DNA of 64,000 nucleotides from Deltaproteobacteria bacterium (GCA_016717595.1 JADKFE010000023.1:1-64000); one strand, 5' to 3'. Numbered from the stretch's first letter, positions 48,876-58,191 are shown. Notes: a model not told the origin generated them from the sequence alone. Numbers and translations: made by a program.

Positions 48876-50447
48876 TCAGGGGGAGCCGCTGGCGGCGCTG
48901 GCGGCGCGCCCTCGCCGGGGATGGGCGCGGGCGGGATGGCCGGCGGCTTGTTGGAGCGCCGGCGGCCCGTCTTGATGGCGGGGTCGGAAGACGGTCGCCC
49001 ATCTGGCGGGGGCGGCGAACCGTCGAGGGGACCGTCCATCCGTCTTTTTCACGGGCTCCTTGGGCGGGCGCCCTCTGCGGCGGGTGCCGCCGTCGGCGAT
49101 GAGCGGCTCTGACGGCTCTCCGGGGCGCCGCTTGCGGCGCGGGGCGGCCTCGGCGAGCGCGGCCTCCGCCGCCCGCGCGGCGTCCATGGCCGCCTCCACC
49201 TCGGCCCGCGGAGGCCGACCCCGACGTGGCCGAGAGACCCGCGGGAGCTTGGCGACGGGCCCCCGATCGATGATCGGTCGGTCGTCGACGGCGACCACGG
49301 GCAGGTCGGCTGGATCAGCGCCGCCGGGGGAGGGCAGGCGTGTGCGGCGGCGGTCGGGGCGCACGTTCTTCGCCGCGGTCTGCCGAGGGGGCGGCGGCCG
49401 CGGCTCGACGGCGAAGGGGGGCGGCGTCAGATCGCGGTCGAGGGTGTCCCCGGAGTCGTCATGGGCGTCCTCCTCTTCAGGCGGGTTGAGCGCGACGACG
49501 GCGTGGCGCTCTCCTTGATCGTGGGGCTCCAGCAGAAACAGCCGCATCGGCTGGCCTTGGGGGCGGCGCTCGGCGCGCAGCAGCGCGTCGTAGAGGACCT
49601 GGCTGTGGGTGGCCAAGATCACCTGCACACCGACGCTCGTGAGCAGATGGGCGGCGTGGGCGACGACCTCGATGCCGGTGTCGTCGAGGAAGACGTCGGG
49701 GGCGTCCCACAGAAGTGTGCTGCCCGGGCTCAGCTCGCTGTTCTTGAGCAGTCGGGCGATCATCCCGAGCTTCAGCGAGCCCGGCGAGGCGTAGGCCCGG
49801 TCGAGGAGGATGAGCTGGCCGCGGCGGGAGACGTAGAGCTGGCCGTTTCGGGGGATGATCTGGCCGCCGATGAGCTGCTCGATGGGATCGAGCACCTCGC
49901 CGAGCGGGGGACGCACCGCGCCGCTGGTGAGCCGACGGCTGAGCATCCGTAAGGTCTCCAAGCTCGCGAGGTCCAGCGCCGCGCGGGAGGCGTCATCGGG
50001 CTCGGGCAGGAGCGTCATCAGCTCCCCCGGGGGCAGGTACACCGGGCGGCGGGAGAGGTAGGCCTCGGGGCACAGGAGCAGCTCGACCTCGCTGGGCGAG
50101 TGGCAGAGCACGGTGAACTCGAGCTCGCCGAGCCCGGCGAGGGTCAGGCTCACGCCGCAGCGTTTGGAGCCGCGGTTGTGGTGGGTGAGGCGAAGGGGGT
50201 CGCCCGACATCGTACGAAAGGCCCCGTTGAGCCCACGCAGCAGCTCGGCGGCGACATCGGCGGGGATCGGCTTGTTGGGGGCGCCATACCCCTCGGGCCG
50301 GACGAGCGCCGACATCGCCGCCCAGGCCAGCTTGAGCAGGTGGGTCTTGCCTGAGCCGTTCGGCCCGAAGATCACCGTGAGCGCGCCCGGTCGGAGCGAG
50401 GCCTCGGGGAAACGGGTGAAGTGCTCAACGTGCAGGTGTGTCAGCAT
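48876..50447 (-). CDS. SMC/OLD-like ATPase with AT-hook tail (frameshift near 3' end)
   Basis: The core (1-325) is an AAA_15/OLD-like ABC ATPase: Walker A GPNGSGKT (28-35), signature ASPGSLKLG (220-228), H-loop LATHSQV (His281). Walker B is LLWDAPD (D248), so the usual catalytic Glu is Ala249. The tail (about 330-510) is Pro/Arg-rich with two AT-hook-like motifs, PRRGRPPRAE near 407 and RRRGRPPKE near 454. As read, the frame ends at 48876 with junk-like sequence. Deleting one base of the T5 run at 49045-49049 moves the end to 48827, giving TPWSLGDGNVE, like the endings of the next two proteins. It has no nuclease or Toprim domain. Its start overlaps the upstream gene by 23 bp. Confidence 0.75.
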   Translation of the reverse strand: MLTHLHVEHFTRFPEASLRPGALTVIFGPNGSGKTHLLKLAWAAMSALVRPEGYGAPNKPIPADVAAELLRGLNGAFRTMSGDPLRLTHHNRGSKRCGVSLTLAGLGELEFTVLCHSPSEVELLLCPEAYLSRRPVYLPPGELMTLLPEPDDASRAALDLASLETLRMLSRRLTSGAVRPPLGEVLDPIEQLIGGQIIPRNGQLYVSRRGQLILLDRAYASPGSLKLGMIARLLKNSELSPGSTLLWDAPDVFLDDTGIEVVAHAAHLLTSVGVQVILATHSQVLYDALLRAERRPQGQPMRLFLLEPHDQGERHAVVALNPPEEEDAHDDSGDTLDRDLTPPPFAVEPRPPPPRQTAAKNVRPDRRRTRLPSPGGADPADLPVVAVDDRPIIDRGPVAKLPRVSRPRRGRPPRAEVEAAMDAARAAEAALAEAAPRRKRRPGEPSEPLIADGGTRRRGRPPKEPVKKTDGRSPRRFAAPARWATVFRPRHQDGPPALQQAAGHPARAHPRRGRAASAASGSP

Positions 50448-51163
50448 GGTTCGCCTTGACGCGGGGCTGATGAATGGCGCGGAGGTCGTCTTGGAGGTCG
50501 GGGAACTGGCCGCCCATGGCGTTGTGGCGGCTCTGGCCGTCGGCGGTGGCGAAGTCGAGCAAGAGCGCCTGGCAGAGCCCGGCGTCGTGGGTCGCGAGCA
50601 CGGCCTCCACAGCGCTGGGGTACAGCACAGACAGGACTCGAAGTGTGCCGATGGAGCTGGTCCTCGACTCGCTGCACCATGGCGGTCACGTTGGCGCGGT
50701 CCCGTTGAAGGTCGCGCGCCTCGCTCAAGGTGCCCTCTAGGTCCAGCGCCCGAACGAGCTGCTCGCCGGGAGACACCGGCGGGAGCAGCGAATAGATGGT
50801 GGAGAGCAGCTCGGCGTCGAGCCTCTGCGAATCGGACCACGGGATGTTGGCGTTGACGTGCGCCGTCCAGGCGGCGCGCACCACCTCGACGGCCTCGGCG
50901 CCGCTGTGCTGCCGCACCTCCTCCAGCAGGAGGGCCAAAGAGCGCTCCCCCTGGTCGTGGGCGTCGCGGATCTCGACCACCTTGTGCGCCATGAGGCTCC
51001 ACAGGTGTGGGCCCCGGTCGGCCACGACCATGACGCCTTCAGCGTGCTCAAAGAGCAGATCTTCGGTCTCCAGCGGGCCCAAGGGGCGCCCGGTCCACAG
51101 CGCGCGGCGAAGCAGCCACGCGGCGGTGATCCACTCCGCGTCGGTGGAAGGGATGTGGCGCAC
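50425..51163 (-). pseudogene. Unknown protein of the ATPase cluster, frame-broken
   Basis: The ATG at 51163 opens a frame that is clearly protein-like to about residue 170 (ending VQRVEDQLH). Coding then continues in another frame (TLRVLSVLYPSAVEAVLATHDAGLCQ) to the stop at 50425. One missing base near 50648-50656 joins them into about 245 aa. The sequence is soluble and helical, with no family I recognise. It overlaps the start of the AT-hook ATPase by 23 bp, so the two are cotranslated partners. Confidence 0.6.
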
Positions 51164-51331
51164 AGGCGGAGCCTCGCCAGATGAGTGGGACGAGGCAGGC
51201 TATCGAGCAGAGGGTCACCGAGCAAGGCAAAAATTGATAGAACCGCCAATGGCGCCGACGGTGAATCTCGCCCTGCGTCCTGTCAGCGTCGCCTCTGTCC
51301 ACCCGGGCAGAATATGACCTAGCGCCTTGAA

Positions 51332-52357
51332 TCAGGCGGAGAGGTGAGCGGCGAGGAGGCCCTCGATCTGCGCGTCCTCCTCTTGTTGGGCGAGGGGCTC
51401 GCCGGACGCGGCGAGGGTGTCGCCTTGCTGGAGCTGGCTCTCCCCACGCTCGTCGAGGCGGAGCCCAAAAAATCGCGCGCCCGCCGGGGCGTCTCGGCCC
51501 AGCTCACGGAGCATAAACGCGCTGTGGGCGCTCACAAAGACCTGCACACCCGACTGAGCGAGGCGCACGAGGGCCGCGGCCATCACCCGCATCGCCCGGG
51601 GGTTAAGCTGCTCATCCGCGCCGTCGATGAGGAGCGTCGCCCCGGGTTGAAGGTGGTGGGTCAACATGAGCCGGGCCAAGGTGCCGAGCTTGAGCTGACC
51701 CGCGGAGCTGGCGCCGACCTCAAGGTGCCGCGCGGTGCCGAGCGCGCGTAAGAAGAAGCCTTGGTCGTCGTCGAGCACCACCTGGGCGCCGATGTGGGCC
51801 TCGATCGGCGCGGCCAAGGTGTTCACCCGGGGGTCGCGGGGGCCCCGTTTGAGGGGGCGCTCCAACATCTGGCAGGTGCGAAGCGTCGGCGCGTCGAGGC
51901 GACCGGCGAGGCCCGGCTCACGCACAGGCGCGAGGCTGAGGAGCTCGTGTGGCGGCAAAAACACCGGCGCGTTTTGTGAGTGTGGGGCCTTGGGGCGCTC
52001 GTGCACCTGGATGACGCCGTCGGGGCGCCCGGTCTGGTTGCTAAAGCCCAAGGTCTCGCCGTCAAACCAGCTCACCTGGGCGCTCATCAAGGCCGTGCCG
52101 CGCTGGCGGCGCGCGATGCGGCCCGGGTCGCCCTTTAGAGGCCCGAAGGCGCCGACGACGCCCTCGTGAAGCGCGCGCTGGAGGGCGGCCTCGCCCGGGT
52201 CTGGGCTCACGCTCGCCGCGCTCAGGAGCGTCCACAGGAGCTTGAGCAGGTGGGTCTTTCCGGCGCCGTTGTCGCCGTGCAGCACGTTCAGACCGCCAAA
52301 GGTGAGGGTCGCCTGCTCAAACACGGAGAAGTTCTTCACGAGGAGGGTGCGCAGCAT
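51332..52357 (-). CDS. SMC/OLD-like ATPase, paralogue of the AT-hook ATPase
   Basis: This is a 341-aa protein. Walker A is GDNGAGKT (28-35), signature ASSAGQLKLG (216-225), H-loop VSAHSAF (His278). Walker B reads LLIDGADEQLNP: Asp245 is kept, but the following Glu of the usual DEPE is Gly246. The core aligns along its length with the ATPase at 48876-50447 (NGxGKTHLLKL, LPP-EL, SLKLG/QLKLG). It lacks a tail, nuclease or Toprim domain. It precedes the unknown gene by 169 bp on the same strand, in an AT-richer leader that may hold its promoter. Confidence 0.8.
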   Translation of the reverse strand: MLRTLLVKNFSVFEQATLTFGGLNVLHGDNGAGKTHLLKLLWTLLSAASVSPDPGEAALQRALHEGVVGAFGPLKGDPGRIARRQRGTALMSAQVSWFDGETLGFSNQTGRPDGVIQVHERPKAPHSQNAPVFLPPHELLSLAPVREPGLAGRLDAPTLRTCQMLERPLKRGPRDPRVNTLAAPIEAHIGAQVVLDDDQGFFLRALGTARHLEVGASSAGQLKLGTLARLMLTHHLQPGATLLIDGADEQLNPRAMRVMAAALVRLAQSGVQVFVSAHSAFMLRELGRDAPAGARFFGLRLDERGESQLQQGDTLAASGEPLAQQEEDAQIEGLLAAHLSA

Positions 52358-52470
52358 GGCCGTCTGAGTCGCCTAAGTCATGGGGTCGCCGCACCCTAAC
52401 CTGGGATTTCTTGGATCTCGCCCAAAAACCTCCCTGAATTAAGATCCATCCTCGTTTTGTAATGAACGGA

Positions 52471-53970
52471 TCATTCTTGGGGCGTCCGCATCGGCAGGCT
52501 CAGGGTGAAGCGGCTGCCCAACCCGGGCTCGGACTCCACCGCCATGGCGCCGCCCATCCTCACCATGAGCTGCTGGGCGATCCACAAGCCCAAGCCCGCG
52601 CCGCCTGCGCGTCGGGTGTCGCCCCGCTCGACTTGGCTAAACTTTCTGAACAGTCGCGGCACGGCCTCCGGAGGGATGCCCCGCCCCGTGTCGGCGACGC
52701 TCAGCTCAAGCTGGCCTTCGCGGGGGCGGCCCTCGACACGGATGAGCCCACCCTCGGGGGTGAACTTCTGGGCGTTGGAGAGCAGGTTGCCGAGCACCTG
52801 GCGCAGCCGGAACGGATCAACCCGCGCGCTGAGCCCATGAAGCGGCGTGAGATCGAGCTCTAGGCGTTGTCCTCGGGCCTCGACGCTGGGGCGCATGGCC
52901 TCGGCGACCTCGGCGGCGAGGGGGCCGATCGCCACGTCCTCGAGCTCTAACGGCAGCTCATCCCGGTCGAGGCGTGTGGCGTCGAGCAGGTCTTGCACCA
53001 GCCGTCTCAGGGCCCCGGACTGATCCCGCACGGTCTCTAAGGCCACGCGCTGCTTGTCGGCCAGAGGCCCAAGTCGTTCGGCCAACAGCAGCAGCACAAA
53101 ACCGTCGATGGAGGTCAGGGGCGTCTTGAGCTCGTGGGTGACTGTGGAGAGGAAGTCCTCTTTGACCTGGGCGATCTCCATGGCCTCGCTCACGTCGCGC
53201 AGCACGGCGATGTACGCCCGGCGCACGCCCAAGGCGCGGTTTCGCGCGGGGAACACCCGCAGCGAGAGGTGCCGCGCGCGGTCGGAGCGGGGGAAGATCG
53301 ACAACGGCAGGGCGGTCTCTTCGTTCAGCGCCGCGCGAAAGAGCTGCTCGGGGAGCTCGGGGAACACGGCCTTGAGGCTCACCCCCTGATGCAGCAGCGC
53401 GCCGACGCTGGGCAGGCCGTCGAGGAGCACCGCGGCCTGGGGATTGTACTCCAAAGCGCGTAATTTGTCGTCGAGGAAGATCACGCCGTCACCCAAGGCG
53501 CCGAGCATGGTGCGGCTGCGCTCGTTTGAGCGTTGGGCCTCGGTCATGGCCTCTTGGAGATCCTGTCGCATGCGCTCCAAGGCGCGGCCGAGGTGCTCAA
53601 ACTCCTGCGCGCCGCCGATCTCCCCCACCGGCTCGTCCAGGCCCCCTTCAGCGAGGCGCCGGGCGGCGACGCTCAGACGAAGCAGAGGCACGCTGAGCAC
53701 CTGGCGGAGCTGCAGGGCGCTGGCGACCACGCCGACGGCGACGATCATCGCCAAGGCCATGATCAGCGGCAAGAACCGCACGATGCCGTCGGTGGAGTCT
53801 TCGCCGGGGAGCTCGTTCAGGTGCGCGACCAGGGCGCCGATCACGCCGACGAGCACCACGGCGTTGAGGGCTGAGGCGAGCAGCACGACGCTGAGTCGAA
53901 ACCGCGCCGAGTCTTTGGGCAAGGCCAAGGGGGAGGGCGCTTCTTGCGAGCTTGTGGGGGGCGTGAGCAT
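52471..53970 (-). CDS. Membrane sensor histidine kinase
   Basis: This is a 499-aa kinase. Two transmembrane helices (about 25-50 and 65-90) with a short loop precede a HAMP domain (about 90-145), a PAS-like domain (about 150-260), HisKA with the phospho-His in STVTHELKTPLT near 277, and HATPase blocks NLLSNAQKF near 394, DTGRGIPPE and GAGLGLWIAQQL. The periplasmic loop is small, so sensing is probably within the membrane or through the PAS domain. No response regulator adjoins; partners may be elsewhere. ATG 53970 is chosen ahead of the first membrane helix. Confidence 0.93.
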   Translation of the reverse strand: MLTPPTSSQEAPSPLALPKDSARFRLSVVLLASALNAVVLVGVIGALVAHLNELPGEDSTDGIVRFLPLIMALAMIVAVGVVASALQLRQVLSVPLLRLSVAARRLAEGGLDEPVGEIGGAQEFEHLGRALERMRQDLQEAMTEAQRSNERSRTMLGALGDGVIFLDDKLRALEYNPQAAVLLDGLPSVGALLHQGVSLKAVFPELPEQLFRAALNEETALPLSIFPRSDRARHLSLRVFPARNRALGVRRAYIAVLRDVSEAMEIAQVKEDFLSTVTHELKTPLTSIDGFVLLLLAERLGPLADKQRVALETVRDQSGALRRLVQDLLDATRLDRDELPLELEDVAIGPLAAEVAEAMRPSVEARGQRLELDLTPLHGLSARVDPFRLRQVLGNLLSNAQKFTPEGGLIRVEGRPREGQLELSVADTGRGIPPEAVPRLFRKFSQVERGDTRRAGGAGLGLWIAQQLMVRMGGAMAVESEPGLGSRFTLSLPMRTPQE

Positions 53971-54053
53971 GGCGGGAGTGTACAGCGGAGGCCCCGCGAG
54001 GTGGGCTACACGGCGCGTAGACGGCCTCTGTGCGGAGTGGTCAGAGGCCTCGC

Positions 54054-55499
54054 TCAGCCAAACGGCGCGCGCTCCTCTTCCCACACGATCCGCTCCCAAG
54101 GCCGCGCCCAGAGCTGCAGGGCCTCGACCACGCTCGGCGGCAGGCTGTGCCCCACCCGGGACTCCAGCACCGCGAGCAGGGCCGAGAGCGGGACGTAACC
54201 CAAGGCGCGCTCTAGCTCGACGCGGCCCAGGCGCAGGCGGTCCACGACGTCGCGGCTCACGGGGCTCGTCGCCAGCTCGACCACCAGCCGCTCCCACGGC
54301 GGGAGCGCCCCCGGCGGCACCACGAGCTCCAGATCGGCGCTCAACAGCAGGCGCGGGGTGGGGCCCGTGGGGTCAAGCCCGGCCCACACCCGGCCTTCAG
54401 CCGTGGCGGCGAACACCCCCGGCGCCCGGGTGACGAGGCCCAGGCGGGCCAAGGCGTCGATGGCGCGGCTGAGCAGGGGCCCCTCGACCTCGTCAAAGCC
54501 GTCGTCGTCGTACAGCGTCGGCGTGGCCTCGGGCGGGCAGGGGTAAAACCGGGCGCCGACCTGGCCCCACGGCGCGAAGAGCACGTCGCGGTGCTGCTCG
54601 GTGAGGAGCGCCCGGAGCACGACCTCGTCGATGGCCTGCTCTCCAGCGGCCCGCAGCGCGGCCCGGAGCGCGGGGATGAGGGGCCGGGCGTCTTGCTCAA
54701 CCACCCGGCGGGCCAGGCCGTCAAACCGCGCGGCGGGGCCTTGGCTCAACAGGCGCTGAACCCGCTGGGCGGGCAGCAGCGCCCGGCTCAGGGGGTCACA
54801 CTCCCACAAGCCCAGGGCCTCGACGACCCGGGCGGCCATCTGCCAGCGGGGGCTGGCGTTCGTCAGGCGACCGCCGCGGCTGAGGCCCGGATCGGCGAGG
54901 CGGCGACCCAGGCGCCGCGCCCCGGCGACGTCGAGGTGCCCATCGACGGTGCGGCGGACGCCCGCGGCGGCGACCCCCGCCAAAAACACGGCGAGATCTT
55001 GCTCAAGCGCCAACAACGACGGCCCACGACGGGTGAGGTCTTCAGGCGGCGCCATGACCGCGTCCTGCAGCGCGTAGGCGACGGGCTCGGGCTCTGGGAG
55101 GCCCGGGGCGAGGCGGTAGCGGCCCCAGCGCGGCAGGCTCTCGTCATCCAGGGGGGTGATCAGCCCCACGCTCACCAAGGTGTCGACGGCGCGGGCCTCG
55201 CTGTGGGGATCCCAGGCCCGGGTGCCCAAAAACACGCCCTCTTCAGCGAGGCGAAGGGCCCGGGTGAGCACGGTCAGGAGCTTGGGCGGGAGGTCGTGAA
55301 GCGCCCGGCGGCTGGGGGCGGCCTCGGTCTCTGTGGGCTCCTCTGGCGCCAGCACCCGCACGGAGAGCGGCTCGCCCCGGGCCTTGAGCGCCCGCTCCAA
55401 GGGGCCTTTGAGGCGTACACCCACCCGTCGTAGACAGGGACCCAGCTCGTCCAGGGTGTGCTCACGGACCGGGGCGAGGGCCTCCAAGGACGCCCACAC
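54054..55499 (-). CDS. Helicase-C3 (XPB/Ssl2-associated)-like protein
   Basis: The frame is 481 aa from GTG 55499. The C-terminal part (RLLLSADLELVVPPGALPPWER, SRDVVDRLRLGRVELERALGYVPLSALLAVLE and LPPSVVEALQLWA) resembles the helicase-associated C3 domain linked to XPB/Ssl2-like proteins. No helicase motor is present. Protein-like sequence (PEVRIPLPLTLARVRVADPS) continues about 40 codons upstream of GTG to the antiporter stop. The only nearby candidate start is CTG 55625, which would overlap that stop by four bases. The true start may therefore be non-standard. It is probably cotranscribed with the antiporter. Confidence 0.65.
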   Translation of the reverse strand: MWASLEALAPVREHTLDELGPCLRRVGVRLKGPLERALKARGEPLSVRVLAPEEPTETEAAPSRRALHDLPPKLLTVLTRALRLAEEGVFLGTRAWDPHSEARAVDTLVSVGLITPLDDESLPRWGRYRLAPGLPEPEPVAYALQDAVMAPPEDLTRRGPSLLALEQDLAVFLAGVAAAGVRRTVDGHLDVAGARRLGRRLADPGLSRGGRLTNASPRWQMAARVVEALGLWECDPLSRALLPAQRVQRLLSQGPAARFDGLARRVVEQDARPLIPALRAALRAAGEQAIDEVVLRALLTEQHRDVLFAPWGQVGARFYPCPPEATPTLYDDDGFDEVEGPLLSRAIDALARLGLVTRAPGVFAATAEGRVWAGLDPTGPTPRLLLSADLELVVPPGALPPWERLVVELATSPVSRDVVDRLRLGRVELERALGYVPLSALLAVLESRVGHSLPPSVVEALQLWARPWERIVWEEERAPFG

Positions 55500-55621
55500 C
55501 GACGGATCAGCGACACGAACTCGGGCGAGGGTGAGGGGGAGCGGGATACGGACCTCTGGCGGCCCCGTAAGCTGCGCGCCGTCGGCGGCCTCGGCAAGGG
55601 GCGCCGGGCCAAGCTTGTCCG

Positions 55622-57517
55622 TCAGCGCCCCTCGTCGGGCGCCTGAGGGGCTTGGCGATCTCGCATCGTCTCCGCGTCCCAGCCGCCCTCGTCCAAGGCG
55701 CGCTCCCGGGCGCGGTCGGCGGCCAGGGTGCGCTCCAAGAGCGCGACGCGGTCCCGAGCGGTGCGCATCAGGCGCTCTTGATCGTGGCGCACCGCCGCCA
55801 TCTCGACGATGGTTCGTTCATCCACCCGGCGAAACATCTGCGCGGCGCGGTGGGCCCGGTGGGACGATTGACCCAAGAGCCGCAGGGCGTCAACCCCCAC
55901 CCGCAGCGCCGTGTCGAAGGTCTCCCGGTAGACCCCCTCCACCTTGGCCTCCATCAGATCGTAGGCCTCGGCGCGGCCGCGGGCTCGGGCGAGGATGGCC
56001 AGGTTTGGGAAGTGGGTCTGCGCGAGGTGGACGATCTGCATACACTTCTCATGGTCGTCTACGGCGACGATGAGCAGCCGGGCCCGGGCGGCCCCGGCGG
56101 CGGTGAGCAGGTCGAGGCGGCTGGCGTCGCCGTAATACACCCGCTGGCCGAAGCGCCGCAGCATGTCGATCTGGTCGCCGTCTACGTCTACGGTGGTGGT
56201 GCCGACGCCGTTCGCGGTGAGGAAACGACCGGGGATCTGCCCAAATCGACCATACCCGGCGATGATCACCGGCTGGCCGTGATCCTCGACGTCGGACTCC
56301 CGGGCGGGCGGCGCCACGGCGATGAGCCGCGGCAGCACCACACGCTCCACAAAGAGCAGGAGCAGCGGGGTAGCGGCCATGGACAGGGCCGTCACCGCGA
56401 GGAGCGGCTTGGTCTGCTCGGGGGTGAGCACGCCCTCCCGGGTGGCGAAGCCAAACAGCACAAACGCGAACTCACCCACACCGGCCAACGACGCGGCGAA
56501 GATGGCCGTCTGGTCCTTGGCGATGCCCCAGGCCCGGCCAAGCGCCACCAAGAGCGCGCCCTTGAGCGTGAGCACGCCGAGGAGCAGGCCGAGGATGACC
56601 AGAGGGGACTGCATCACGACGCCGACGTCGATCGCCGAGCCCACGGCGATAAAAAACACCCCCAGCAGCAGGCCCTTAAACGGCTCGATGTCGCTCTCAA
56701 GCTCGTGTCGGTACTCGCTCTCGGCGAGCACAACCCCCGCCAAGAACGTGCCCAAGGCCGCCGAGAGCCCCACGAGCGTCATGAGCTGGGCCACGCCGAC
56801 CACGAGCAGCAGCGACGCCGCGGTGAACATCTCGCGTAGGCCCGTGCGGGCGACGAGGCGGAAGAAGGGCCGCCCCAGAAAGCGCCCGCCGACGACGACG
56901 GCGGCCACGGCCCCGAGCACCAACAGCGCGTAGGCCCAGGGAGCCAGGCCATCGGCGAAGGACGCGCCGTGGTGCTCTTCGCCGCCCATCGGCGTGTGGG
57001 TGGCCAAGGCGGGCAACAAGGCGAGGATCGGGATGACGGCGAGATCCTGAAACAGCAGCACCGAGAACGCGCTCTGCCCCGACTCCGCCCGGCTCAGCCC
57101 CCGCTCGTTGAGCGACTGCAGCGCGATGGCCGTGGAGGACATCGCCAAGATCAGCCCCAACGCGACGCCTTCACGCCACGAGAGGCCCACAAGCGTCGCG
57201 CCGACGGCGATGAGCGCGGCGCTGCCGAGCACCTGCAGCCCGCCCAAGCCGAAGATCGGCCCGCGCATTCGCCACAGTCGGCTGGGCTGAAGCTCCAGGC
57301 CCACCAAAAAGAGCATCATCACCACGCCGAACTCGGCGAAGTGCTGCACCTCTTCGCCCTCGTCACCGATGAGCCCGAGCCCCCACGGCCCGATGGCGAG
57401 GCCGGCGCCGAGGTAACCCAGCACAGATCCCAAGCCCAAGCGGCTGGCGATGGGCACGGTGATCAAGGCGGCGGCCAAGTACACCGTCGCTTGGGTCAAG
57501 AACTCGGCTTGGTTCAT
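55622..57517 (-). CDS. KefB/KefC-type K+/H+ antiporter
   Basis: This is a 631-aa protein. The N-terminal 380 residues form about 12 membrane helices of the CPA2 exchanger family (LVGLELQPSRLWRMR, SSTAIALQSLNERG, FQDLAVIPILALLP). Residues about 405-530 form an RCK/TrkA-N Rossmann domain (VIIAGYGRFGQIPGRFL). A coiled tail follows. It probably exports K+ in exchange for H+, gated by ligand on the RCK domain. Its start overlaps the KefF-like gene by four bases, the usual partner. Confidence 0.94.
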   Translation of the reverse strand: MNQAEFLTQATVYLAAALITVPIASRLGLGSVLGYLGAGLAIGPWGLGLIGDEGEEVQHFAEFGVVMMLFLVGLELQPSRLWRMRGPIFGLGGLQVLGSAALIAVGATLVGLSWREGVALGLILAMSSTAIALQSLNERGLSRAESGQSAFSVLLFQDLAVIPILALLPALATHTPMGGEEHHGASFADGLAPWAYALLVLGAVAAVVVGGRFLGRPFFRLVARTGLREMFTAASLLLVVGVAQLMTLVGLSAALGTFLAGVVLAESEYRHELESDIEPFKGLLLGVFFIAVGSAIDVGVVMQSPLVILGLLLGVLTLKGALLVALGRAWGIAKDQTAIFAASLAGVGEFAFVLFGFATREGVLTPEQTKPLLAVTALSMAATPLLLLFVERVVLPRLIAVAPPARESDVEDHGQPVIIAGYGRFGQIPGRFLTANGVGTTTVDVDGDQIDMLRRFGQRVYYGDASRLDLLTAAGAARARLLIVAVDDHEKCMQIVHLAQTHFPNLAILARARGRAEAYDLMEAKVEGVYRETFDTALRVGVDALRLLGQSSHRAHRAAQMFRRVDERTIVEMAAVRHDQERLMRTARDRVALLERTLAADRARERALDEGGWDAETMRDRQAPQAPDEGR

Positions 57518-58101
57518 GGGCTCACCTCGGCGGAGAGGGCGCGGATGCGGTCGGCGTAGCGGCGCCCGGCGTCCAGCAAGGCCTGTGGATCGTCGCGGTG
57601 AACGCCGTGTACGACGAAAGGATCGGCCCAGCGGAGCTTGCAGAGGTGCGCGGTCTGCTCAAAGGGGCGCAGCAGCTCGGGGATGGTGAAGCGGTTCACG
57701 CCGTCGGGCTGGTACGCGGCCTCCCCGCCGCCTGTGGTCAAGGCGCAGAGCATCGTCTTGCCCTCCAGGGCGCGGCCCCCGGGCCCGTAAGCCCAGCCGA
57801 ACTCCAGCACCAGATCCATCCACTGCTTCACCAGGGCCGGCGCGCTGTACCAATAGAACGGGAACTGCAGCACGATCAGCGGGTGCGCGCTCAGGAGCGC
57901 CTGCTCACGCTCGGCGTCCACGTCGAAGTCGGGGTAACAGTCGTACAGATCGTGCACGGTGACGCCCTCGACCCCGCGGGCGGCGTCGATGAGCGTGGCG
58001 TTGGCGCGGCTGCGGTGCAGCGTCGGGTGAGCCAAGAGCACGAGCGCGCGGCCTGACGGCTGGGGCGGTGAGCGGAACGTGGGTCGGGAGGGGTGGCGCA
58101 T
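57514..58101 (-). CDS. KefF/MdaB-like NAD(P)H oxidoreductase
   Basis: This is a 195-aa flavodoxin-fold protein. LVLLAHPTLHRSRANATLI is the FMN phosphate loop, LQFPFYWYSAPALVKQWMD the central family block, and LTTGGGEAAYQ the dinucleotide site. KefF/KefG-type subunits bind and activate Kef antiporters. The four-base overlap with the antiporter gene supports that role. The start could be an internal codon near residue 16, since the first residues are Pro/Arg-rich. Confidence 0.9.
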   Translation of the reverse strand: MRHPSRPTFRSPPQPSGRALVLLAHPTLHRSRANATLIDAARGVEGVTVHDLYDCYPDFDVDAEREQALLSAHPLIVLQFPFYWYSAPALVKQWMDLVLEFGWAYGPGGRALEGKTMLCALTTGGGEAAYQPDGVNRFTIPELLRPFEQTAHLCKLRWADPFVVHGVHRDDPQALLDAGRRYADRIRALSAEVSP

Positions 58102-58191
58102 CGCGCACGTTTAACTGATCTTTGGCGCGGGGCGTCCTCGGCGCGCGCACCCTGACCCAGATCAGCGGGCGGCCCCACGCTTGAGCTCCGC

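Noticed and set aside
49041..49050. Programmed frameshift on the A5 run near the end of the AT-hook ATPase gene
   Set aside because: The heptamer is not a classic slippery site, the required shift is +1, and similar one-base breaks occur at other homopolymers here, so an indel error is simpler.
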